A stretch of DNA of 64,000 nucleotides from Oceanobacter sp. 1_MG-2023 (GTDB lineage Bacteria; Pseudomonadota; Gammaproteobacteria; Pseudomonadales; Oceanobacteraceae), in NCBI RefSeq assembly GCF_030689025.1, contig NZ_JAUYWA010000005.1:104234-168233 (forward strand), read 5' to 3'. Below the pieces are notes generated by a model, which saw only the letters and a program-made list of their open reading frames with translations, did no database searches and had not been told where the DNA came from. Of the stretch, positions 1 to 8,833 are shown in pieces. Made by a program: the position numbers and the translations under genes. Position 1 is the stretch's first letter. Every line of letters starts with the position of its first letter.

Positions 1-183
1 GATCCAGCTGGAATCAAAGCCATCCCACTGGCTGACTGCATCAATCAGCCAATAGGTTCCAAACGACAACACCAGCAGATTAATCAGAATGGGCAACCAG
101 ACATAACGGCGTATTCCCGGTTCATTCAGCAGTGTAAAGCCACGCCACAAATAGCCGGCTCCTATCAATAAATTGTCTTTCAT
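1..183 (-). CDS. cysZ: CysZ/EI24-type sulfate transporter, N-terminal part (cut by window edge)
   Basis: An open frame begins with ATG at 183 and runs leftwards off the window; 61 codons are visible. The N-terminus contains LNEPGIRRYVWLPILINLL followed by a hydrophobic stretch, which matches the start of the CysZ/EI24 family (E. coli has SQPGIRRFVILPLLVN at the same place). CysZ is an inner-membrane sulfate uptake protein that feeds cysteine biosynthesis. It is divergent from trmH, with 74 bp between the two starts. Only the first membrane segment is seen, so the assignment rests on this one conserved motif. Confidence 0.75.
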   Translation of the reverse strand, partial: MKDNLLIGAGYLWRGFTLLNEPGIRRYVWLPILINLLVLSFGTYWLIDAVSQWDGFDSSWI

Positions 184-257
184 ACCTGTTCCGTGCATAA
201 AACCGGAAGGTTTTATACAATGCCGCTCCGTTTTGAGCCAGAGAGACGTAACCGAAC

Positions 258-965
258 ATGACGCCAGAACGCCTGAGTTGTGTGATCAACACCCTCAACC
301 GACGCCAGCCAGACCTGTCGGTCATTACCGATGAAGTTTACAAATCGCACAATCTGGCCGCCATTGCCCGCTCCTGTGACGCCTTTGGCGTGCAAGACAT
401 CCACTGCGTATGGCCAACCGACACTTTCCGCCTTAATACCGTCACCAGCGCCGCTGCAGCTGGCTCAGAGAGCTGGGTCAGCGTTAGCACCCATGCCGAC
501 ATCGAAACCGCCATCCGCACGCACCAGCAACGCGGTATCAAGGTCTGCGCAGCTCATCTGACAGACAGAGCGATCGACTTTCGGGAATATGACTTCACTC
601 AACCCACCGCCATCCTGATGGGCACCGAAAAAGAAGGCGTCAGCGACATCGCCTCCGAACTGGCGGACGAACACCTGATCATCCCCATGCTCGGCATGGT
701 GCATTCTTTCAACGTCTCCGTGGCTGCCGCGATTATTCTCTGCGAGGCCGCACGTCAACGCCAGCAGGCAGGCCTGTTCGAACAGCGCCATCTGGATGAC
801 GACCGCTTCAATACCTTGCTGTTTGAGTGGTGCCAGCCCTCCGCAGCCAAGCTCTGCCAAAAACATGACCTGCCCTATCCGGCACTGCGCGAAGACGGTG
901 AAATCGCCGACCCGCAAGCATTTTCCCGACAAGTGAACGCTCGTAGCCAGGGTATTGCCCGCTAA
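258..965 (+). CDS. trmH: tRNA (guanosine(18)-2'-O)-methyltransferase TrmH
   Basis: This 235-residue SPOUT methyltransferase transfers methyl from S-adenosylmethionine to the 2'-OH of G18 in the tRNA D-loop. Motif 1 (N32..IAR38, catalytic Arg), motif 2 (ILMGTEKEG, 119-127) and motif 3 (IPMLGMVHSFNVSVAAA, 142-158) that form the trefoil knot are all present. Length and end-to-end similarity match E. coli TrmH (229 aa), including the C-terminal LPYP motif. It is transcribed alone, divergent from cysZ. Nothing unusual is seen. Confidence 0.95.
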   Translation: MTPERLSCVINTLNRRQPDLSVITDEVYKSHNLAAIARSCDAFGVQDIHCVWPTDTFRLNTVTSAAAAGSESWVSVSTHADIETAIRTHQQRGIKVCAAHLTDRAIDFREYDFTQPTAILMGTEKEGVSDIASELADEHLIIPMLGMVHSFNVSVAAAIILCEAARQRQQAGLFEQRHLDDDRFNTLLFEWCQPSAAKLCQKHDLPYPALREDGEIADPQAFSRQVNARSQGIAR

Positions 966-1022
966 TACTCTCCCGCGCTTTTGATACCCAATGCCTCTGC
1001 CAGAGACATTCGCCCACCTGCT

Positions 1023-1040
1023 TGTGCGAGATATCTCACA
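1023..1040 (+). promoter_or_regulatory. GacA/UvrY-type upstream activating sequence for the CsrB-like RNA
   Basis: The 18-mer TGTGCGAGATATCTCACA is a near-palindrome that matches the UvrY/GacA box TGTAAGAGATCTCTTACA at 14 of 18 positions. It lies about 180 bp upstream of the inferred RNA start near 1210. That is the place where GacA/UvrY boxes sit upstream of rsmY, rsmZ and csrB. The position and its pairing with the GGA-rich RNA support the call; no protein binding has been shown. Confidence 0.7.
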
Positions 1041-1209
1041 AGCCTGTGGGAAATACGTAGTCTGGACTACCCGTTTCTGTTCACTTTCATGCTACATAAA
1101 ACACAACCTGTTGTTTTGTATGAAGTTTATTTTTCATTTCATTTCTGTTGCAAGCATACCGCCGTCCTGCCTCCATCCTGACCACCAGCTTTTTTGGTAA
1201 AGTGTGACC

Positions 1210-1650
1210 ACACGGACAGGAGATCAACGGAAGATTGCCAGGATGGCAACCACTTCAGGATGAAGCGGTAACAGGAAAGGCACAGGAGTGCAGCCAGGAC
1301 GGCAAAGGAAAGGGACACGGATGACGTACCGCAGGAACACGCCAGGGAAGGGTTATAAGGGAGCAGGACGGCTCAGACGAGCAACACAATGGAATGTCAG
1401 GACATGCCTCAGGATGAGGTACAAGGATATTCATCAGTGGATGACCTGCCAGGACGGCACGGCAAATGGATTGCCCAGGGAAGATGGCCAGGAGGCTTGC
1501 CAGGAAGGCAAATGGACAGTAAGCAACGGACAGCACAGGGATGACCAACACGACGGATTGTGGCAAGGATGATGTATACGGAACCAGGATTGTTCCAGGG
1601 TGCTGTGGCGGCTTGTACAGGATGTACCTGCCGTCCAATTTACCCAACCC
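1210..1650 (+). ncRNA. csrB: CsrB/RsmZ-family CsrA-sequestering small RNA
   Basis: The plus strand has 33 GGA triplets between 1214 and 1622, many as CAGGANG, the motif that binds CsrA/RsmA. At least seven sit in the loop of a perfect short hairpin with an AGGAN loop: TTGCC/GGCAA (1235-1249), CTTC/GAAG (1253-1265), GCC/GGC (1293-1303), CCTC/GAGG (1407-1419), TGCC/GGCA (1447-1459 and 1498-1510) and GTAC/GTAC (1615-1627). Such RNAs titrate the translational repressor CsrA. Open frames through this stretch have no family match and are explained by the purine bias. The 5' end is inferred from the GACAGGAGATCAACGGAAG block, which resembles the start of E. coli CsrB. The 3' end is uncertain: a GGCGGC/GCCGTC stem encloses the last hairpin (to about 1634), but no clear U-tract follows. 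At about 430 nt it is slightly longer than E. coli CsrB. Confidence 0.88.
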
Positions 1651-1700
1651 CCTTCTCCACCCAAGATAGACGTCCCACAGCCTGACAGCCGCCAAGACAA

Positions 1701-2021
1701 CTACTTCTTGTGGTAGCCCTCTGCCAGAATTCCCAACACCACAAAGCTGCCAACAATCGACGCCACATAAACCGGCGCAGCCAGACTTATCAGTACTCCC
1801 GCCAGAACAGGCACCAACCAGACCGTCAACGTGCCATAGCCAAAGGTACACAGAGCAACAAAGGCCAGCACCCGAAATCCCACCCAATACGGCCTGACCA
1901 GCTTGCGCACCAGCCGATTGATCCGGTCACCAAAGACCACCAGCAGCGTGGCAATAATCGCCAGCGCGATTTCATCATTGTAAGGCCGCAGCCAACCGGA
2001 TACCGACACCAATAACGTCAT
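1701..2021 (-). CDS. DUF3392 family inner-membrane protein
   Basis: A 106-residue protein with three or four hydrophobic segments: near 12-30, after the conserved DRINRLVRKLVRPY motif, and then two more. Length and the EIALAIIATLLVVFGDRINR block match the DUF3392 family of small membrane proteins found in Pseudomonas and marine gammaproteobacteria. Its function is unknown. ATG at 2021 is preferred over an in-frame TTG one codon earlier, with a GGGAG stretch upstream. It is convergent with the CsrB-like RNA and its end lies close to the RNA's 3' region. Confidence 0.75.
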   Translation of the reverse strand: MTLLVSVSGWLRPYNDEIALAIIATLLVVFGDRINRLVRKLVRPYWVGFRVLAFVALCTFGYGTLTVWLVPVLAGVLISLAAPVYVASIVGSFVVLGILAEGYHKK

Positions 2022-2024
2022 CAA

Positions 2025-2420
2025 CCACTCACTCCCACTCTTTCGCCACCCCGATGGATCTCACACCCGACAACCTACATAAATCACGGATGGTATGTAC
2101 CGGCAAGGCTCACATTCGGAAAAATTTCCGACAAGTTACAGCAGCACAGAGAATGGCGTGACGCCTGTTGACTGAATAATTGTATGAGCCGCTATCAGTT
2201 ACTACGAGCGATGATATACACCACAAACGGTTTGGGAAGTATCAATCCCTGAGGCACATTAACCATCGTTGTGAAACGCAGGTTTGGCATGCCAATGCCG
2301 TTGAGCAGCTAAAAGCTACACGACAGACCACGGACAAAAAGCCACAGCGCTTGATTTATGAAGATTGGGGATAACTGGAATAAGCACCCAGAACGGAACT
2401 AAAGCGTACCAGCAGAAAAG
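2025..2420. other. Intergenic stretch without a supported gene
   Basis: About 400 bp between the DUF3392 start and the terminator of tRNA-Thr. A 64-codon open frame at 2180-2374 has no recognisable family, no convincing ribosome-binding site and low-complexity composition, so I do not call it. No repeat, RNA or operator was recognised. Confidence 0.4.
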
Positions 2421-2423
2421 AAA

Positions 2424-2453
2424 AAGGGCCTCCAGATTGCTCTGGAAGCCCTT
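2424..2453 (-). terminator. Rho-independent terminator of tRNA-Thr
   Basis: On the minus strand AAAGGGCTTCCAGA and TCTGGAGGCCCTTT pair around a GCAA loop and are followed by TTTTTCTTTTC. It lies directly downstream of tRNA-Thr. Confidence 0.85.
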
Positions 2454-2464
2454 TATCATTTTAC

Positions 2465-2540
<76 letters not shown>

Positions 2541-2645
2541 TAAGTGGGCGGAAATACTATAGATGCCGCTGGCATCCGTCAATATATTTTTCCCCTAACA
2601 TACTGAAAAATCACTCTTTCTGTGAAATTTCCACTCCAGTACGCG

Positions 2646-3407
2646 TTACGCTCCTGTAGATGACGAATCATCTTTGTCTTTATGGGCTCGCTCTTCCATT
2701 TCGGAGATCGAGCTGTGCCGTACATCGGCTCCACTGACCACGTAAATCACCTGTTCGGAGATATTACGGGCATGGTCGCCAATCCGTTCAATGGCGCGCA
2801 GAATCCAGAGAATATTGATCGCCTGACTGATAGATCGCGGGTCTTCCATCATATAGGTAATCAGTTCCCGCAGCGCCGCGGAGTACTGTTGGTCGACCAG
2901 TTTGTCATTACGCACCACATCCAGTGCGCCATCCACATCGTTACGAGCAAAGGCGTTCAACGCCCCTGAAATCATTTTGCCAACTTCAGTGCCCATGTAA
3001 CGTATCGATTGCTGGCAGTAACCGCCGTTGGTGGAGCCACTCACTTCCAGAGCGTGAACCGCAATTTTGGTCGCTTCATCTCCGATACGCTCCAGGTCAC
3101 GCACAACACGGGAAACCGCCAACACCATACGCAAATCAGAAGCGGCCGGCTGCCGACGTACAAGAATCTGGGTGCACTCCTGGTCGATAGCCACTTCCAT
3201 GCGGTCAACATCATCTTCACGACGAATAATGTCATCAGCCGGGGTGGTATCACCGGTCGTGATTGCTTCAATGGCATTAGCCACCTGACGTTCAACCAAG
3301 CCACCCATTTCCATCATTTGACTGCGAATGGCTTCGAGGTCTGAGTTGAACTGTCCGGATATGTGTTGGCTGAAATTCATTTCAACCGGTATGCCCTTGT
3401 TTGCCAC
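2646..3407 (-). CDS. phoU: Phosphate signalling protein PhoU
   Basis: This 253-residue protein is built of two three-helix PhoU domains, each with a metal-binding acidic motif (IRREDDVDRME and VRNDKLVDQQ regions). PhoU links the Pst transporter to the PhoR kinase and represses the Pho regulon when phosphate is plentiful. The start is GTG at 3407 with GGAG eight bases upstream. MNFSQHISGQF ten codons in would be a conventional family start, but no better ribosome-binding site supports it. It is the last gene of pstSCAB-phoU. phoB and phoR are not in the window. Confidence 0.96.
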   Translation of the reverse strand: MANKGIPVEMNFSQHISGQFNSDLEAIRSQMMEMGGLVERQVANAIEAITTGDTTPADDIIRREDDVDRMEVAIDQECTQILVRRQPAASDLRMVLAVSRVVRDLERIGDEATKIAVHALEVSGSTNGGYCQQSIRYMGTEVGKMISGALNAFARNDVDGALDVVRNDKLVDQQYSAALRELITYMMEDPRSISQAINILWILRAIERIGDHARNISEQVIYVVSGADVRHSSISEMEERAHKDKDDSSSTGA

Positions 3408-3420
3408 TGGAGCTCTCCTT

Positions 3421-4224
3421 TTAGCCGAAACGGCCTGTAATATAAGCCTCGGTCAACGCATGTTGGGGTTTGGTAAACACGAGGTCAGTCGGGTTTACTT
3501 CTATCAGCTGACCCAGGTGAAAATACGCCGTACGCTGGGATACCCGAGCAGCCTGCTGCATCGAGTGGGTAACGATAGCGATGGTGTAGTTATCGCGCAA
3601 CTCGTCAATCAACTCTTCAATTCTAGCAGTTGCAATCGGATCCAGTGCAGAACAAGGTTCATCCATCAGGATTACTTCCGGATCAACAGCAATCGTGCGG
3701 GCAATACACAATCGCTGTTGTTGGCCACCCGACAGGCCGGTGCCCGGTGCATCCAGCCGGTCTTTTACTTCAGACCACAACCCAGCGCGACGCAAACTTT
3801 GCTCCACGATTTCTTCCAGTTCATGGCGGTGGTTCACCAGCCCGTGAATACGTGGCCCGTAGGCAACGTTATCAAAGATGGTTTTTGGAAACGGGTTGGG
3901 CTTCTGGAACACCATACCGACCCGCGCCCGCAGCGGCACAACATCGATCTTGGGGGCATAAATGTCTTCATCATCCAGCAGGATCTCGCCAGTAATGCGA
4001 CAGATATCAATCGTATCATTCATGCGATTCAAGCAACGCAGAAAGGTCGACTTACCGCAGCCGGATGGGCCAATCAGGGCAATGACTTCATTGGCACCAA
4101 TATCCAGGCTGACGTCAAAAATCGCCTGTTTGTCCCCATAAAAAACGCCAACACCACGCGCCTTCAGCTTGGGTGAGTCGCAAAACGGTTCGCCGTCGGT
4201 TTGGTGGTTTTCGATAATACTCAT
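3421..4224 (-). CDS. pstB: Phosphate ABC transporter ATP-binding protein PstB
   Basis: The 267-residue ATPase of the high-affinity phosphate importer. It has Walker [10 protein letters not shown] (52-60), the ABC signature [15 protein letters not shown], Walker [14 protein letters not shown] and a switch histidine in the IVTHSMQQA motif. Family length and the C-terminal [10 protein letters not shown] ending are intact. It sits between pstA and phoU, 26 bp downstream of pstA and 13 bp upstream of phoU, in one transcript. Confidence 0.97.
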   Translation of the reverse strand: MSIIENHQTDGEPFCDSPKLKARGVGVFYGDKQAIFDVSLDIGANEVIALIGPSGCGKSTFLRCLNRMNDTIDICRITGEILLDDEDIYAPKIDVVPLRARVGMVFQKPNPFPKTIFDNVAYGPRIHGLVNHRHELEEIVEQSLRRAGLWSEVKDRLDAPGTGLSGGQQQRLCIARTIAVDPEVILMDEPCSALDPIATARIEELIDELRDNYTIAIVTHSMQQAARVSQRTAYFHLGQLIEVNPTDLVFTKPQHALTEAYITGRFG

Positions 4225-4250
4225 AACAAGGAATCCGAATAGTTTAGCGT

Positions 4251-5528
4251 TTACCAGCGTCGCTCAAGACGACGACGCAGCCAGACAGCGACAGTGTTCA
4301 TCATAATCAGGAAGGTCAGCAATACAATAATGGCTCCTGATGTACGCTCGGTGAAAGCCTGCTCCGGGCTGTCAGACCAGAGAAAGATTTGAACCGGCAA
4401 AACCGTCGATGGATCAGTAATAAATCCGGGCACATCCACCACAAAGGCGATCATCCCGATCATCAGGAGCGGTGCGGTTTCACCCAGGGCCTGTGCCATA
4501 CCAATAATGGTTCCCGTCAGCATACCCGGCATTGCCAGAGGCAAGACGTGGTGAAAAACCACCTGCATTTTTGAGGCACCGAGACCAAAAGCAGCTTCCC
4601 GTATGGAAGGCGGTACCGACTTGATCGCCGCGCGACCGGAAATAATAATGGTCGGCAAGGTCATCAGGGTCAGCACCAGGCCACCAATCAAAGGGGTGGA
4701 ACGGGAGACCCCAAAAATATTGATAAAGATCGCCAGGCCCAGCAAACCAAACGTAATACTGGGCACTGCCGCCAGGTTGTTGATGTTGATTTCAACAATT
4801 TCTGTGATGCGATTTTTAGGTGCAAACTCTTCCAGATAGATCGCTGCCGCAACCCCGATCGGGAACGACAACAGGAAGGTCACCATCAGGGTCAGCAACG
4901 TACCCATAATGGCACCATGAACACCCGCCAGCTCAGGCTCCCTTGAATCACCATTGGTAAAGAAGGTAGTACTGAAACGGCTCTTCAAGCGCCCTTCCGC
5001 CACCCATTGTTCGAGCCAGCCCAGCTGCAATTCATTCAATCGTCCGGCACCGCCCTCGTCCCGCTCATGCTTGAACCACTGATCCACGTTATCGTCCATG
5101 ATCAGTTCAATGCTTAATGTACTACCCAACAAATCCGGGTTGGCCAATACCGCATCCTGCAACTGCCAATGGGCACCGACGCTGACGAGGCCGTACAACG
5201 CCCGGCGCTCGCTGCGACTGGAAACCTCAGCCGTGTTTCTCAGATACTGTTTGATCAGGCCCTCGTAATTGCCATTACGCAGCTCATTAACCGGCGACTG
5301 GTTATTCAGCCCCAGATACTCCTGATCGAGCAGGATCTCTGCTTGCAACACGGTTTGCCGGAAAGCCGAACTGCCCTGAGACAGAATATTGCCAAACAGC
5401 ACCACCAGGCATAACAGGCCAAATCCGACGGATAACACGCCATACAGGCGGAATCGCCCTTCGGCACGGCGACGACGCGCCATGCCCTGTTCTACTTTGG
5501 AGCGAGTCGTTGTGAGTTGATCAGTCAT
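4251..5528 (-). CDS. pstA: Phosphate ABC transporter permease PstA (long form)
   Basis: A 425-residue inner-membrane permease. An N-terminal membrane segment (about 28-50) is followed by an unusually long periplasmic stretch up to about residue 200. The C-terminal half is the usual BPD transmembrane domain with the [29 protein letters not shown] coupling-helix loop. E. coli PstA is about 300 aa, so the extra 120 residues are all in the N-terminal periplasmic loop, as in other long-form marine and Pseudomonas Pst permeases. It overlaps the pstC stop by 8 bp, so the two are probably translationally coupled. Confidence 0.94.
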   Translation of the reverse strand: MTDQLTTTRSKVEQGMARRRRAEGRFRLYGVLSVGFGLLCLVVLFGNILSQGSSAFRQTVLQAEILLDQEYLGLNNQSPVNELRNGNYEGLIKQYLRNTAEVSSRSERRALYGLVSVGAHWQLQDAVLANPDLLGSTLSIELIMDDNVDQWFKHERDEGGAGRLNELQLGWLEQWVAEGRLKSRFSTTFFTNGDSREPELAGVHGAIMGTLLTLMVTFLLSFPIGVAAAIYLEEFAPKNRITEIVEININNLAAVPSITFGLLGLAIFINIFGVSRSTPLIGGLVLTLMTLPTIIISGRAAIKSVPPSIREAAFGLGASKMQVVFHHVLPLAMPGMLTGTIIGMAQALGETAPLLMIGMIAFVVDVPGFITDPSTVLPVQIFLWSDSPEQAFTERTSGAIIVLLTFLIMMNTVAVWLRRRLERRW

Positions 5529-6894
5529 ATTGCTCCCGGTACTTCTGTACCACTTTCAGCGCCACGTAGTTAAGAATCAGAGTCACCAGGAACAACACCA
5601 GTCCCAGTGCAAAGGCAGCCAGTGTTTTGGAGGAATCAAACTCCTGGTCTCCCACCAGCAAGGTCACAATCTGCACAGTCACGGTGGTCACACTGTCGAG
5701 CGGGTTGGCTGTCAGGTTGGCTGCCAGACCCGCCGCCATGGCGACAATCATGGTTTCACCAATCGCCCGGGAAACCGCCAGCATAACGGCCCCCACAATA
5801 CCGGGTAATGCGGCCGGGATAACCACTTGCCGAATGGTCTCGCTCTGGGTCGCTCCCAGCCCGTAACTGCCATCACGCAAGGCTTGTGGTACAGCATTGA
5901 TTACGTCATCCGACAGGGATGAGACAAACGGGATGATCATCACCCCCATGACCAGACCAGCAGCCAACGCACTTTCAGACGATACCTCGAGGCCAATATC
6001 AGCCCCCAGGCTTTTCAGTATCGGGGCAACAGTCAGGGCCGCAAAAAAGCCGTACACAACGGTTGGAATGCCCGCCAGCACTTCGAGTGCAGGCTTGGCA
6101 TAGCTACGCACCCGAGGGGTGGCATATTCCGACAAATAAATGGCCGACATCAGGCCGATCGGAACCGCGATAAACATGGCAATCATGGAAATCATCAGGG
6201 TACCGGCAAACAGCGGTACCGCCCCAAAACTGCCAGAGGAGCCAGACTGGTCAGCGCGCAAGGCGACCTGTGGCGACCAGGTAGTACCAAACAGGAAGTC
6301 AAACACGGGCACCCGGCCAAAAAACATCCAGGCTTCATACAACACACTGCTCAGAATACCGACAGTTGTCAGTACCGCGACACCCGAGCTGCAGAACAGC
6401 AGCACTTTGACAATGCTTTCCACTTCATTACGAGCCCGTAACGCAGGAGCGAGACGCCGCAAGCCGAAGCCAAAACCAGCCAGGGCCAGAGCCAGCACCA
6501 GCGTCGTACTCAGCATGCTGTTACGCGACTGCAGGTCTTTCAGATGCAGCACCACAGGGGCCAGTTCCGGGTCGGCTTGTACATTGGCACCACCGGCCAG
6601 GTTACGCACCTTGCTCAGTGCCAGACTGATGCGATTGCCCCCTTCTGCCTGTACTTCTGCGGGTAACTGCGCCGCCAACAAGCGATCGATCACCGGGGTT
6701 TCGAGCACCCCCCAACACAGCATTAACAACAGCGGAGGCAAGCAGGTCCAGAGGGCGACCAGCGAACCATAATGGCCAGGCAGTGAATTCAGGGTCACAC
6801 CAGGAGTGACCAGAGAACGCGCGCGGCGGGCACCACTCACGTATGCGATAACAAATAATACCGCGATGACAAGTAGCAAAATGCTGAAGGTCAT
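5521..6894 (-). CDS. pstC: Phosphate ABC transporter permease PstC (long form)
   Basis: A 457-residue permease that pairs with PstA. It starts with a membrane helix (MTFSILLLVIAVLFVIAYV), then a second helix and an extended periplasmic loop. The BPD domain carries the coupling motif DGSYGLGATQSETIRQVVIPAALPG. It is longer than E. coli PstC (about 320 aa) in the same N-terminal region as PstA. ATG at 6894 is used. It is separated from pstS by 100 bp containing two hairpins. Confidence 0.94.
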   Translation of the reverse strand: MTFSILLLVIAVLFVIAYVSGARRARSLVTPGVTLNSLPGHYGSLVALWTCLPPLLLMLCWGVLETPVIDRLLAAQLPAEVQAEGGNRISLALSKVRNLAGGANVQADPELAPVVLHLKDLQSRNSMLSTTLVLALALAGFGFGLRRLAPALRARNEVESIVKVLLFCSSGVAVLTTVGILSSVLYEAWMFFGRVPVFDFLFGTTWSPQVALRADQSGSSGSFGAVPLFAGTLMISMIAMFIAVPIGLMSAIYLSEYATPRVRSYAKPALEVLAGIPTVVYGFFAALTVAPILKSLGADIGLEVSSESALAAGLVMGVMIIPFVSSLSDDVINAVPQALRDGSYGLGATQSETIRQVVIPAALPGIVGAVMLAVSRAIGETMIVAMAAGLAANLTANPLDSVTTVTVQIVTLLVGDQEFDSSKTLAAFALGLVLFLVTLILNYVALKVVQKYREQYD

Positions 6895-6923
6895 AATGAC
6901 TAGCCTGAACAGAACAAGAAACA

Positions 6924-6986
6924 GCCGGTGAGTTTACCGGCCGGAGAATACATCCATGTGACACGCGCAGCAGGGCAGCACCCTGC
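6924..6986 (-). terminator. Two hairpins between pstS and pstC (attenuator or RNA-stabilising)
   Basis: Inverted repeats GCCGGT/ACCGGC (6924-6941) and GCAGGG/CCCTGC (6970-6986) fill the pstS-pstC gap. Neither has a good U-tract, although the first is followed on the minus strand by TGTTTCTTGTTC. Such structures usually lower downstream transcription or protect the abundant binding-protein mRNA. The role here is inferred. Confidence 0.5.
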
Positions 6987-6994
6987 ATTCAGGC

Positions 6995-8035
6995 TTACTG
7001 ACCCAGCAGGGTCAGTGCCTTGACATCCGCAGCCATGGCCCGGCGACGGGATTCATCCATCGGAATCATGCCTTTGTCGGCGAGATAGCCATCTTCACCA
7101 ATGGCACGCGAGGAGGTGAACTCAGCCAGAAATTCTTCAATCCCCGGAATCACCCCTACGTGGGCTTTTTTAACATAAAAGTGCAGTGACCGACTGACCG
7201 GATACTCACTACTGGAAATATTGTCGAAGGTTGGTTCAATCCCATCAATCAGGGAGCCCTGAACCTTGTCTTCATTCTGTTCCAGGAAGCTGTAGCCAAA
7301 AATACCGTAGGAATCCGGGCTGGCCGCCAGTTTCTGAACAATCAGGTTATCGTTTTCACCGGCTTCAACGTAGCCACCATCTTCACGCAGACCGTGGCAA
7401 ATGGCCTTGTATTTGTCTGGATCGGATTTTTTCAGCGCCTTGATAAACGGGAAGGCAGAACAACCCCCTTCCATCGCCAGCTCCACAAACGCATCACGGG
7501 TACCGGATGTCGGTGGCGGCCCCAGTACCTTGATTGGCGTGTTATCCAGAGCAGGATTTATTTGCTGCCAGGTTTTATAAGGGTTGGCGATCAGTTTTTC
7601 CGAGCCATTCGCAGCCGGTACCATTTTGGCCAGTGCCAGGAAGATTTCCTTGGTAGAAAAGGAAGCCTGGGCGTGTTCGGCGGCATTGGCAAACACAATA
7701 CCGTCAAAGCCGATGGTCACTTCAACGATCTCTTTAACGCCATTTTTTGCGCACAGCGCAACCTCGGATGCCTTGATACGGCGCGATGAGTTCGTAATGT
7801 CAGGGGTTGTGTCGCCAACACCGCTACAAAACAACTTCAAACCACCACCAGAACCCGTGGATTCAACTTTAGGAGTACGAAACTTGCTCGATTTGCCAAA
7901 ACGTTCAGCAACAACTGTAGAAAATGGATAAACCGTCGATGAACCGACTATGCTGATGTAATTACGCTCAGCAAAAGCACTTTGGCTGAAAACTGATGCC
8001 AATAAAACCACACCGGCAGCGAGAGAATGTTTCAT
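6995..8035 (-). CDS. pstS: Phosphate-binding periplasmic protein PstS
   Basis: A 346-residue binding protein with a Sec signal peptide ending at about residue 22 (SQSAFA/ERN). The phosphate-site motifs VGSSTVYPFS near the mature N-terminus and the SGTRDAFVEL loop in the middle are present. It captures inorganic phosphate for PstCAB. It is the first gene of the operon and lies behind a PHO box about 105 bp upstream of the ATG. Confidence 0.96.
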   Translation of the reverse strand: MKHSLAAGVVLLASVFSQSAFAERNYISIVGSSTVYPFSTVVAERFGKSSKFRTPKVESTGSGGGLKLFCSGVGDTTPDITNSSRRIKASEVALCAKNGVKEIVEVTIGFDGIVFANAAEHAQASFSTKEIFLALAKMVPAANGSEKLIANPYKTWQQINPALDNTPIKVLGPPPTSGTRDAFVELAMEGGCSAFPFIKALKKSDPDKYKAICHGLREDGGYVEAGENDNLIVQKLAASPDSYGIFGYSFLEQNEDKVQGSLIDGIEPTFDNISSSEYPVSRSLHFYVKKAHVGVIPGIEEFLAEFTSSRAIGEDGYLADKGMIPMDESRRRAMAADVKALTLLGQ

Positions 8036-8139
8036 GCGATATCCTTCAATGTGACCTGATGATGTCCAGCAGGCAAATCGTTGTCGAAAGGAGGAATTGT
8101 CCCGGAGCTGTGTTACATCTACGTGACGCCCCCTTGTTT

Positions 8140-8168
8140 ATTACAAATATGTTGCATTTTGGTTACAG
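8140..8168 (-). promoter_or_regulatory. PHO box (three 11-bp units) upstream of pstS
   Basis: Reading the minus strand, CTGTAAC, ATGCAAC and TTGTAAT occur at exactly 11-bp intervals separated by AT-rich 4-mers (CAAA, ATAT). This is the PhoB direct-repeat arrangement (7-bp half-site plus 4-bp spacer). A further ATGTAAC lies at 8112-8118 out of register. Together with the downstream pst genes this marks the operon as a PhoB target. Confidence 0.8.
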
Positions 8169-8336
8169 GGGCCTTTTTTTTACCAGACAACAGAACAGTC
8201 ATACCCCGGTCGAGGCATTACTTTTGTCGTATTGTCTTAAATATTTTTTGACATCATTGATCTCGAGTGCGTCTGTATTGCCCGCGCTAAAAAAGAAGTA
8301 AACTTCCTAAAAATAATTTCAAAATCAGGAATCCCT

Positions 8337-8738
8337 ATGAAAGCCAGACCAAAAGACGATTGTGAGCCGAAACCGGATGGAGAACTGACGTTACGGCTGA
8401 TCCCGTCAAGAGGTGACACCAATACTCATGGGGATATCAGTGGTGGTTGGGTCGTCGCACAAATGGATCACGCGGCCGAAACCGTTGCCAATCGTCTGGC
8501 CCAGGGGCGTATTGCCAATGTGGCGTTGGAATCCGTTGTCTTTATGTCTCCGATACGTATCGGAGCGGCGGTGTGTTTTTATACCCGCGTACTGGAGATC
8601 GGCTCATCGTCGATCCGGATTGGCATCGAAGTATGGACCCAGAACCCGAATGAAAACGAGCGCAGAAAGGTCGTGGATGCCGTCTTTGTTTATGTGGCCA
8701 TTGATGACACCGGGCGTATTCGCCGGGTCCCTCGCTGA
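8337..8738 (+). CDS. YciA-type acyl-CoA thioesterase (hotdog fold)
   Basis: A 133-residue single hotdog domain with the family catalytic region GDTNTHGDISGGWVVAQMD near residues 26-43, followed by the central helix and the VFMSPIRIGAAVCFYTRV strand region. YciA enzymes hydrolyse short to medium acyl-CoAs. It starts at ATG 8337 and is transcribed alone, convergent with uvrD. A YciA rather than YbgC assignment follows from the N-terminal Asp-Thr-Asn motif. Confidence 0.85.
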   Translation: MKARPKDDCEPKPDGELTLRLIPSRGDTNTHGDISGGWVVAQMDHAAETVANRLAQGRIANVALESVVFMSPIRIGAAVCFYTRVLEIGSSSIRIGIEVWTQNPNENERRKVVDAVFVYVAIDDTGRIRRVPR

Positions 8739-8783
8739 CCAGGATTCGTCGCTCCTCGATTCCAGAGCAACGTATGCAGCAGC

Positions 8784-8814
8784 CTGACCGGCCTCGTCAC
8801 ACCAGACCGGTCAG
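8784..8814. terminator. Inverted repeat between convergent thioesterase gene and uvrD
   Basis: CTGACCGG (8784-8791) and CCGGTCAG (8807-8814) form an 8-bp stem with a 15-nt loop between two convergent genes. There is no strong T-run on either side, so it is a weak or structure-only terminator candidate. Confidence 0.45.
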
Positions 8815-8833
8815 CCGCCAGTTGTATCAGCGT

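Noticed and set aside
1255..1887. Open frames on both strands over the GGA-rich stretch (1288-1572 plus; 1255-1887 and 1434-1700 minus)
   Set aside because: They have no family similarity and are produced by the purine-rich, stop-poor GGA repeats of the CsrB-like RNA.
2180..2374. 64-codon frame between DUF3392 and tRNA-Thr
   Set aside because: No ribosome-binding site, no similarity, and composition does not look coding.
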